Shown here one piece after another: positions 1 to 5,588 of a stretch of DNA of 11,404 nucleotides. A program made the position numbers and the translations under genes. Source of the stretch: Prevotella sp. CAG:1185 (GTDB lineage Bacteria > Bacteroidota > Bacteroidia > Bacteroidales > Bacteroidaceae); NCBI GenBank assembly GCA_000436695.1, contig HF992602.1, forward strand, positions 1-11,404. Reading direction: 5' to 3'. The notes beneath the pieces are model-generated. The model was not told where the DNA came from. It did no database searches and saw only the letters and a program-made list of their open reading frames with translations. Position 1 is the stretch's first letter, and every line of letters begins with the position of its first letter.

Positions 1-136
1 ATATATATAAATAATTTAGATCATTTACTTATTGAGAAATAACAAATTCTGATTTTATTAATAATAAATTTTAACATTAACAACACATCTAATTTTAATA
101 ACATATAGACATTTTAAGTAAATATAATATTGTTAT
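1..136. other. A+T-rich leader before the pyruvyl transferase gene
   Basis: This stretch is almost entirely A and T. In frame 1 it reads 13 codons without a stop and ends at TAA 40-42. That could be the tail of an upstream gene entering the window, but it is too short to support a claim. I see no good TAnnTTTG promoter box and no hairpin terminator. The next gene's reading frame is closed by TAA at 125-127, so that gene cannot begin further upstream than the ATG at 137. Confidence 0.35.
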
Positions 137-1285
137 ATGATAGGTATCTGTATAAAAAATGAGCAACGTAATTATGGCAGTAAATTACAGGCATTAGCAA
201 CGTTAAAAGCTTTTAGAGATTTAGGCTATGATTACAAGATAATAAAATATGGTAAAGGTGGGATATTATTTAAATTGAAATCACTACCAAGAATATTTAA
301 TATTATATTTTTAAATGACAGATATGATTCCTGGCAGAAATCATATTCATTTAAAAAGCATCCTGAAGTAAATTCAAAAATAACTTTGCGTAATAAATTA
401 TTTAAAAAATTTGACGAAGAACATTTTAATAAAGATATAGTATACGTAAAGTATTTTAAGGAGCTACAAAAAGAATCTTTGAAATATACTTCTATAATAA
501 CCTGTAGCGACCAATTGTGGTCGCCTGCTGCATTAGGTACAAATTTTTACAATTTGATGTTTGTTTCTGATAAAGTAAACAAAGTTTCTTATGCATCAAG
601 TTTTGGCGTTTCAAAAATACCTTGGTACCAGATAAATCGGACAAGAAAATATCTCAACAGAATAGACCATATAAGTGTAAGAGAAAATAAAGGTAAAGAA
701 ATTGTCAAGGATTTAACAGGAAAAGATGTTCCAGTTCTAATGGATCCTGTCTTTATTTATACAAAAGATGAATGGCAAGATTTAGTTCCTTATGAAAATG
801 TAAATCTTCCACCCTATATTTTATGCTATTTTCTTGGAGCAAATCTTGAATATCGTAAATCAGTAAAATCTTTGGCTGATAAATTAGGTTTAAAAATAGT
901 AACATTACCACATCTAGATAGATATGTCGCTGAAGATGAAATATTTGCAGATTATGCATTGTTTGATGTAGATCCTAAGAAGTTCTTAAATCTAATCAGA
1001 TGTGCAAAATATGTTTGCACAGACTCCTTTCACGGATGTGCTTTCTCAATTATTGAAGAAAAAGAATTCTTTATTTTTAATAGATATTCAGATAAATCGA
1101 AGAATTCAAAAAACTCAAGAATAGATACAGTATGTGAAAATTTGGGATTAAGTAATAGGCGTGTTACTGCAAACGATAATTTATACACTAAAATAGGACA
1201 ATCGATAAATTATACTGATGTTAAATTAAAACTAGAAAAATATATAAATAAATCCAAGACGTACCTAAAAGAATCACTTAAATGA
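137..1285 (+). CDS. Polysaccharide pyruvyl transferase family protein
   Basis: The 382-residue protein has the layout of the polysaccharide pyruvyl transferase family (WcaK/CsaB type). Known members transfer a pyruvyl group from phosphoenolpyruvate to a sugar of a surface glycan, making a negatively charged ketal. Visible marks are the N-terminal NYGSKLQALAT (12-22), CSDQLWSPA (123-131), SYASSFG (151-157), SVRENKGKEIV (180-190) and DSFHG (296-300). These follow the two Rossmann-like halves of the family, and the length is typical. The start at 137 is forced by an in-frame stop 12 bases upstream and fits the family, whose members begin with a short strand just before the NYG motif. There is no signal peptide, so it should be cytoplasmic. 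Its stop overlaps the next start as ATGA, which suggests translational coupling. Codon use is extremely A+T-rich, unlike genes from 2319 onward. Family assignment is firm; the sugar acceptor cannot be told. Confidence 0.88.
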   Translation: MIGICIKNEQRNYGSKLQALATLKAFRDLGYDYKIIKYGKGGILFKLKSLPRIFNIIFLNDRYDSWQKSYSFKKHPEVNSKITLRNKLFKKFDEEHFNKDIVYVKYFKELQKESLKYTSIITCSDQLWSPAALGTNFYNLMFVSDKVNKVSYASSFGVSKIPWYQINRTRKYLNRIDHISVRENKGKEIVKDLTGKDVPVLMDPVFIYTKDEWQDLVPYENVNLPPYILCYFLGANLEYRKSVKSLADKLGLKIVTLPHLDRYVAEDEIFADYALFDVDPKKFLNLIRCAKYVCTDSFHGCAFSIIEEKEFFIFNRYSDKSKNSKNSRIDTVCENLGLSNRRVTANDNLYTKIGQSINYTDVKLKLEKYINKSKTYLKESLK

Positions 1286-2319
1286 AACAAAATATAATAC
1301 TTGCAGATTGTGTTCCTGAAGAAATAAAAACATTTGCAGAAGGATGTAATACTATTGTTGCTGATTCTAAATTTAAAATTCTATCTTCAATAAGCAATGG
1401 TAGTCATAAGGGGCTGATTAAAAATTTTCATAGGTATTTAAAATATTTTACATTTCCCTTTTTGATTTTCTTAAATAGGAAAAAATATAATGTTATTTTA
1501 GGATGGCAACAATTTTATGCTATTAATTTCGCTTTATTTTGCAGAATATTCAATGTTAAAAAAACAAATACTATAATTATTGGTAATTATACTTATAAGG
1601 CAAAAAAAGGAGTAATAGGCAGATTATATTATAAATACATGAAATATAGTTGTAGTAATAAATATATCGATTATATTCATGTACCAAGTTTTAATTATGC
1701 TGACAGAAATAGTAGAGAGTTGAATATTCCGATAGAAAAGTTCATAATACAACAATTTGGAATAGTTGATATGAGTAATTCTATAGACAATATAAAAGCA
1801 CCTATGGAGAATTATTCTCTTTCTATTGGACGCTCAAATCGGGATTTTGATTTTCTTGTAAAAGTATGGTCGCAACCTTGTTTGAAAAATAATATTTTAG
1901 TTATTGCAAGTGATACGTGGAAGCCTAACCGAGATTTACCCTCAAACATTATATATAGAAATGATATAAAATATAAAGAATCTTTTGTTTGGATAAAATA
2001 TAGTCAAATTTGTATCACGCCTATTGATGATATCAATTTATGTTCTGGTGATACAGTATTATTAACAGGTATGATGTTTGCAAGACCTGTAGTTATTACA
2101 AGGCCAAGTACTCTGGCAGAAATGTATGTTGAAGATGGAGTAAATGGTGTATGTATTGAAAAGGATGCAAAGAAAGCTGCGTTAATCATTTCTGATTTAT
2201 TAAATGATGATGAAAAAAGAGAAACATTAGGAAATAATGCAAGAAAATGTTTCTTGGATAAATTTTCAAGAAGAAGTATGGGTATACAATTATGTAAAAA
2301 AATAAAAGAATTATCATAA
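1282..2319 (+). CDS. Glycosyltransferase, GT-B fold (GT4-like), divergent
   Basis: The 345-residue cytoplasmic protein resembles GT-B sugar-nucleotide glycosyltransferases, mainly in its C-terminal half. That half reads SIGRSNRDFDFLVKVW (181-196) at the start of the nucleotide-binding domain, then LVIASD (206-211), NIIYRND (222-228), ARPVVIT (267-273) and the tail YVEDGVNGV (282-290). These are the usual strand and turn positions of GT4 enzymes. The canonical E-x7-E pair is not present: the equivalent stretch reads INLCSGDTVLLTG (251-263). That places it in a divergent branch, or means acceptor and donor binding differ. The N-terminal half is poorly recognisable, with aromatic and basic segments (50-90) that might contact the membrane or a lipid-linked acceptor. 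It starts inside the stop of the pyruvyl transferase gene (ATGA) and its own stop overlaps the next start (TAATG), so the three genes are probably one transcript. Base composition matches the gene before it, not the gene after it. Confidence 0.78.
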   Translation: MKQNIILADCVPEEIKTFAEGCNTIVADSKFKILSSISNGSHKGLIKNFHRYLKYFTFPFLIFLNRKKYNVILGWQQFYAINFALFCRIFNVKKTNTIIIGNYTYKAKKGVIGRLYYKYMKYSCSNKYIDYIHVPSFNYADRNSRELNIPIEKFIIQQFGIVDMSNSIDNIKAPMENYSLSIGRSNRDFDFLVKVWSQPCLKNNILVIASDTWKPNRDLPSNIIYRNDIKYKESFVWIKYSQICITPIDDINLCSGDTVLLTGMMFARPVVITRPSTLAEMYVEDGVNGVCIEKDAKKAALIISDLLNDDEKRETLGNNARKCFLDKFSRRSMGIQLCKKIKELS

Positions 2320-3485
2320 TGCGCATTCTACTTTCCAATAAATTCTATTACCGCCGTGGCGGTGATTGTATATACATGCTCAACTTAGAGCAGCTGTTAA
2401 AGCAGCATGGTCATGAAGTGGCAGTGTTTGCAATGGACTATCCGGAAAATATAAGTACGCCATGGAGCAAGTATTTTCCGCAGAACATGAGTAAGCTGAT
2501 GGCATTTACACGTCCGTTCGGGTCTAACGAGGTGAAGACGAAGTTTAACAAGTTGCTGGATGACTTTAAGCCGGACGTGGTGCATCTAAACAACATACAC
2601 ACACAGCTGTCGCCTGTGATGGCGGAACTGGCGCATAAGCGAGGGATAAAGGTGGTGTGGACTCTGCACGACTATAAGCTGCTGTGCCCAAGATACGATT
2701 GTCTGCGCAACGGCACCGATATATGTGAGCTGTGCTTCAACGGCGACAAGAGTAACTGCAAGACGTATAAGTGCATGAAAGGCTCTGCGTTGGCATCGAT
2801 GATAGGATATAAAGAGGCCGTAACATGGAACAGGGAGCGGCTGGAGGCATGCACGGATGTGTTTGTATGTCCCAGTCAGTTTATGGCAGATAAAATGGCA
2901 CAGGGCGGATTTGACAAGAAGAAGCTGATGACGCTGTGCAACTTTATTGACGTGGACAAATGCAAGAAAGACGAATACGGCAAGGAAGACTGTTATTGCT
3001 ACGTGGGACGACTGAGCCACGAAAAGGGCGTGAACACGCTGATAGAGGCAGCAAAGAACCTGCCGTATAAACTGAAAGTGATTGGAGGAGGCCCATTAAG
3101 TGAAGAGTTAAGAGTGAAGAGTGAAAAATCCAAATGCAATGTTGAGTTCTTGGGCTATAAGCAGTGGGACGAGATAAAGGGCATTGTGGGTAAGGCGCGC
3201 TTCACGGTGATACCGTCAGAATGGTATGAGAATAACCCGCTGTCGGTGATTGAGGCTCAATGTCTTGGTACACCGGTGCTGGGCGCACGTATAGGCGGAA
3301 TACCCGAACTGATAGAAAACGGCATAACAGGCATGACCTTTGAAAGCCGCAACGTGGATGATCTGACAAACAAGATTGAAGCCATGTGGCACCACACATT
3401 CGACTATAAAGATATAGCCCTGACTTCACAAAAGAGATATAACAGCGAAAGCTATTATGAGAAGATAATGGAGGTATATAAGTGA
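2319..3485 (+). CDS. Glycosyltransferase family 4 protein
   Basis: This is a full-length GT4 enzyme of 388 residues that would build a surface glycan on the inner face of the membrane. The N-terminal domain opens with the strand MRILLSNKF and the glycine turn RRGGD (12-16), and continues through WTLHDYKLLCPR (114-125). A cysteine cluster follows (C123, C128, C136, C139, C147, C152), typical of one GT4 subgroup and possibly metal-binding. The C-terminal domain shows YVGRLSHEKGVNTLIEA (228-244), KVIGGGPL (253-260) and the catalytic-type E-x7-E pair E304/E312 in ENNPLSVIE, then GTPVLGARIGGIPELI. Residues 261-271 (SEELRVKSEKS) are written by a 7-bp tandem array found otherwise between genes (see 3100-3131), and the stop codon lies inside another such array. 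It begins with a 1-bp overlap on the preceding gene, yet its G+C content is much higher. Family assignment is firm; donor and acceptor are unknown. Confidence 0.9.
   Translation: MRILLSNKFYYRRGGDCIYMLNLEQLLKQHGHEVAVFAMDYPENISTPWSKYFPQNMSKLMAFTRPFGSNEVKTKFNKLLDDFKPDVVHLNNIHTQLSPVMAELAHKRGIKVVWTLHDYKLLCPRYDCLRNGTDICELCFNGDKSNCKTYKCMKGSALASMIGYKEAVTWNRERLEACTDVFVCPSQFMADKMAQGGFDKKKLMTLCNFIDVDKCKKDEYGKEDCYCYVGRLSHEKGVNTLIEAAKNLPYKLKVIGGGPLSEELRVKSEKSKCNVEFLGYKQWDEIKGIVGKARFTVIPSEWYENNPLSVIEAQCLGTPVLGARIGGIPELIENGITGMTFESRNVDDLTNKIEAMWHHTFDYKDIALTSQKRYNSESYYEKIMEVYK
3100..3131 (+). repeat. Heptamer array inside the GT4 coding sequence
   Basis: Four 7-bp units stand in a row: GTGAAGA, GTTAAGA, GTGAAGA, GTGAAAA, closed by ATCC. 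The same units with the same ATCC closure form the intergenic arrays at 3482-3520, 6715-6739 and, on the reverse strand, 5375-5392. Here they code for residues 261-271, the helix that follows the GGGPL turn. Protein length around this point is normal for GT4, so the array replaces rather than adds residues. Confidence 0.8.
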
Positions 3486-3520
3486 ATAGTGAAGAACGAA
3501 GAGTGAAGAGTGAAGAATCC
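3482..3520 (+). repeat. GTGAAGA heptamer array at the 3' end of the GT4 gene
   Basis: Five units run GTGAATA, GTGAAGA, ACGAAGA, GTGAAGA, GTGAAGA and close with ATCC. The first unit contains the TGA stop of the 2319-3485 gene. The last four units are identical to the array at 5150-5177 behind the radical SAM gene. This opens a 437-bp gap with no gene (3486-3922). Confidence 0.85.
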
Positions 3521-3558
3521 AATAGCCAACGTAGTGCTTGCGACAAGAAAGCGCAGAG

Positions 3559-3710
3559 CGCAATTAAAAATTAAGAATTAAAAAGTAAGAAAATTACTTC
3601 TGTTGGTTTATGTCAGTAGTTAAGTGGCTCTTCTGTGGTTTTATGTCAGTAGTTAAGAGGCTATCGCAAACACCAACGTAGTACTTGTGACAAGAATCCA
3701 CAAGACACAT
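3559..3710 (+). repeat. Left arm of a long inverted repeat
   Basis: Read on the + strand, this segment matches the reverse complement of 6820-6938 almost base for base, apart from one extra internal copy. It contains an AATTAAG-type heptamer array (3562-3589). Next come two tandem copies of a unit carrying TTTATGTCAGTAGTTAAG, of which the other arm has only one. Last is CAACGTAGTACTTGTGACAA. A related 23-nt element lies just outside at 3527-3549 and is an exact reverse complement of 6833-6855. The arms flank the radical SAM and GT4 genes. Confidence 0.8.
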
Positions 3711-3713
3711 AAC

Positions 3714-3838
3714 AAACGCAGTTCAGCGTTAGCTAATTATGAAACGAAGTTCAGCGTTGCTAATTATGAAACGCAGTTCGGTCTAACCCAATTATGAATT
3801 ATGAATTGTGAAACGCAGTTCAGCGCTAGCTAATTATG
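3714..3838 (+). repeat. Four tandem copies of a 28-bp unit
   Basis: The units are 3714-3741, 3742-3768, 3769-3810 and 3811-3838. Each starts AAACGCAGTTC or AAACGAAGTTC and ends AATTATG. The third is diverged in the middle and lengthened by 7-bp ATTATGA-type repeats. A 23-nt stretch of the first unit (3721-3743) recurs exactly inside the glycosyltransferase gene at 6277-6299. There are no variable spacers, so it is not a CRISPR array. Confidence 0.8.
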
Positions 3839-3922
3839 AATTCAACTCCATGCTCCTTAACTCCTAAAATTATATTTTAAAATTCTGCATCTTATTTAAA
3901 TACAATATAAAGTAAAAAGATT
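3839..3922 (+). promoter_or_regulatory. A+T-rich leader of the radical SAM gene
   Basis: After the repeats the sequence becomes A+T-rich up to the ATG at 3923. It contains ATTCTGCAT at 3882-3890, a 9-mer also found upstream of the DUF4143 ATPase (twice) and of the 8925 ATPase (once). I find no clean TAnnTTTG box and no Shine-Dalgarno sequence. That a promoter lies here is an inference from the 437-bp gap. Confidence 0.35.
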
Positions 3923-5125
3923 ATGGCAAACATGAATGTGCCGCGTCCAACTGACGCAAGTATTATTCTGACGTATCGTTGCCCGATGCGTTGCGTGATG
4001 TGTAACATTTGGAAAAATCCTACTGATAAGAAAGAGGAACTAAAAGCCTCTGACCTTCGTTCGCTTCCCAAATTAAAGTTCATAAACCTGACAGGTGGTG
4101 AACCTTTCATCCGTGAAGACCTGGATGAAATAGTTGAAGAGTGCTATAAGCATACTGACCGCATAGTAATATCTACGTCAGGATGGTTTCAGGATAGGGT
4201 AATAGCTTTGGCTAAAAAATTTCCTAACATAGGTATTCGCATATCTATTGAAGGACTGGCAGAGAAGAATGATGAGCTTAGAGGCCGTCAAGGTACTTTT
4301 GACAAAGCTATCAAGACATTGAAGACTCTTCAGAGTATGGGTTTGAAGGATATCGGCTTTGGCTGTACTGTGAGCAACTATAACTCGGGAGACATGCTAA
4401 AACTCTATCAGCTCTCTCTGTCTATGGGACTGGAGTTTGCAACTGCGGCTTTCCACAACTCTTATTATTTCCATAAGGGGGATAACAAGATTACAAACCA
4501 TGACGAGGTGTGCGGAAACTTCAGACAACTCATCGACTGGCAGTTGAAGGAGAAAAGCCCGAAGAGCTGGTTCCGTGCATGGTTTAACATGGGACTGATA
4601 AACTATATTGAAGGCAAACGACGTATGCTGCCATGTGAGGCAGGTACGGCTAACTTCTTTATTGATCCGTGGGGAGAGGTGATGCCGTGTAACGGACTGG
4701 AGACACGAATGGACGACAAGAACGCCGGAAACAAGACGAAGCTAGACGGCGACGACATGACTGTGGCAGAATATAACGAGAAGCTGGCTGCAGATCCTAA
4801 CAACGTGTCGAACGACAAACTGAAACCGGCAGGAAGCGATACGCCGAAGAGCTGGAGCATGGGTAACATACACGATGCCGACTTTATGACTATATGGAAC
4901 AGCGAACAGGCTGCCAGAGTGCGCGCAAAGGTACGCAAATGCCCGAAGAACTGCTGGATGGTAGGAACGGCAAGTCCTGTGATGCACAAGTATATAAAGT
5001 ATCCGCTGAAGTGGGCTTTGAAGAACAAGCTACGCTCAATGCAAGGCAAACCTGCCTGCTTAGACTTTAAATACTGTGAAGTAGGACAAGACCCGCAACA
5101 GGGAGACTTGAACTTTGACAGATAG
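3923..5125 (+). CDS. Radical SAM protein with SPASM-like C-terminal cluster
   Basis: The 400-residue protein is a radical S-adenosylmethionine enzyme. The motif CPMRCVMC (C20, C24, C27; CxxxCxxC) would hold the catalytic 4Fe-4S cluster. TGGEP (57-61) would bind the methionine part of SAM, and RISIEG (106-111) is another conserved strand. The C-terminal part has C238 followed by G251-x4-C256, then CPKNC (C340, C344). That is a cysteine set suited to one auxiliary cluster, as in SPASM/twitch enzymes. A charged segment (about 261-309, rich in Lys, Asp and Asn) separates these two cysteine pairs. It then rejoins MGNIHDADFMTIWNSEQA, the usual end of such domains. The gene sits between two glycosyltransferases, so a role in modifying a sugar or glycan carrier is likely, but the substrate is unknown. 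There is no signal peptide. It has its own gap upstream and a heptamer array 7 bp after its stop. Class is firm, reaction unknown. Confidence 0.88.
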   Translation: MANMNVPRPTDASIILTYRCPMRCVMCNIWKNPTDKKEELKASDLRSLPKLKFINLTGGEPFIREDLDEIVEECYKHTDRIVISTSGWFQDRVIALAKKFPNIGIRISIEGLAEKNDELRGRQGTFDKAIKTLKTLQSMGLKDIGFGCTVSNYNSGDMLKLYQLSLSMGLEFATAAFHNSYYFHKGDNKITNHDEVCGNFRQLIDWQLKEKSPKSWFRAWFNMGLINYIEGKRRMLPCEAGTANFFIDPWGEVMPCNGLETRMDDKNAGNKTKLDGDDMTVAEYNEKLAADPNNVSNDKLKPAGSDTPKSWSMGNIHDADFMTIWNSEQAARVRAKVRKCPKNCWMVGTASPVMHKYIKYPLKWALKNKLRSMQGKPACLDFKYCEVGQDPQQGDLNFDR

Positions 5126-5132
5126 AATTTAA

Positions 5133-5177
5133 GTGAAGAACGTGTTTAAGTGAAGAACGAAGAGTGAAGAGTGAAGA
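5133..5177 (+). repeat. GTGAAGA heptamer array after the radical SAM gene
   Basis: One unit stands at 5133-5139, then four contiguous units at 5150-5177 (GTGAAGA, ACGAAGA, GTGAAGA, GTGAAGA). The four are identical to 3489-3516. The array begins 7 bp after the stop codon. This opens a 463-bp gap (5126-5588) filled with repeats, hairpins and one doubtful small reverse-strand gene. Confidence 0.8.
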
Positions 5178-5211
5178 ATTCATATGCTTTGTTTGTAGAA
5201 ATATGAAAGTA

Positions 5212-5294
5212 GCACCACTTCGGGTGCCTGTTTCGCATTAAGACGTTAGCCGTGGGTAGTAACCCACGGTTATAAAAGTGCAGCCTTTCAGGCT
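5212..5294. repeat. REP-like cluster of three short hairpins
   Basis: Three palindromes lie close together: GCACC/GGTGC (5212-5227), CCGTGGGT/ACCCACGG with a 4-base loop (5250-5269) and AGCCT/AGGCT with a 3-base loop (5282-5294). There is no T-run after any of them, so they are poor intrinsic terminators. Clusters of short extragenic palindromes of this kind are often dispersed repeats, in some genomes moved by RAYT (Y1) transposases. No such transposase is present here, so that origin is an inference. Confidence 0.55.
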
Positions 5295-5374
5295 TTCTCA
5301 TTAATGGAAACTAAAAAGTAAAGGTTAAATATTCATTCTATCAAAAGCGATTCTTTGCCAAAACGATTGCCTTT

Positions 5375-5392
5375 GGATTTTTCACTCTTCAC
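5375..5392 (-). repeat. Short heptamer array on the reverse strand
   Basis: Read on the - strand it gives GTGAAGA, GTGAAAA, ATCC. This is the same unit and closure as the arrays that follow + strand genes. It lies 27 bp beyond the stop of the small reverse-strand reading frame at 5420-5530, so its orientation matches a gene on that strand. Confidence 0.6.
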
Positions 5393-5419
5393 TTTTTGTT
5401 TTTTTACTATCGTAATAAC

Positions 5420-5530
5420 TTATTTGATCCTTCTACCTTTTATCAGCAGCCAAAGGGCGGAGAGGCACGAAAGAAGAATTATGCCGGCATGTTGGGCTGA
5501 TTCTTTTATATTGAGAAAAAACTTAGACAT
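5420..5530 (-). CDS. Possible small single-span membrane protein
   Basis: A 36-codon frame starts at the reverse-strand ATG (5530-5528). It encodes a basic amphipathic start (MSKFFLNIKESAQHAG), a hydrophobic stretch (IILLSCLSALWLLI) and a basic end (KGRRIK). That is the pattern of a one-span inner-membrane peptide, comparable in shape to type I toxin peptides or small membrane regulators. Support comes from a reverse-strand TACTTTTG box (5559-5552), a good Bacteroidales -7 match about 20 bp before the ATG, and from the heptamer array after its stop. Against it are the small size, the lack of a recognisable -33 element and the repeat-rich setting. I do not recognise the family. It reads against both neighbouring genes. 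Confidence 0.33.
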   Translation of the reverse strand: MSKFFLNIKESAQHAGIILLSCLSALWLLIKGRRIK

Positions 5531-5532
5531 GG

Positions 5533-5559
5533 ACTTTTGCTTATGACGAGGCAAAAGTA
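5533..5559 (-). promoter_or_regulatory. Inverted repeat with a reverse-strand -7 box
   Basis: ACTTTTGC (5533-5540) and GCAAAAGT (5551-5558) form a perfect 8-bp inverted repeat with a 10-base spacer. On the - strand the right arm reads TACTTTTG, a full match to TAnnTTTG. On the + strand the left arm reads GACTTTTG, one base off. It could be a pair of divergent promoters or a regulator site between the small reverse frame and the GT4 gene at 5589. No -33 TTTG is seen at the expected distance. Confidence 0.4.
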
Positions 5560-5588
5560 ATGATTTATTTTTTAACCCGGAAGACTTT

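Noticed and set aside
2586..3020. 144-codon reverse-strand frame
   Set aside because: It is antisense to conserved motifs of the GT4 gene and has no recognisable protein features.
3714..3838. CRISPR array
   Set aside because: The 28-bp units abut each other without unique spacers, and no cas genes are present. The same applies to the 32-bp units at 7045-7140.
4603..5049. 148-codon reverse-strand frame
   Set aside because: It is antisense to the radical SAM gene's auxiliary cluster region; the sense frame has clear motifs.
5250..5269. Intrinsic terminator of the radical SAM gene
   Set aside because: The hairpin is good, but the following bases are TTATAAAAG, not a T-run.
5355..5546. 63-codon + strand frame
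   Set aside because: Its start lies in the heptamer region, the product is low-complexity and aromatic, and no promoter box or family resemblance supports it. The opposite strand is the better candidate.
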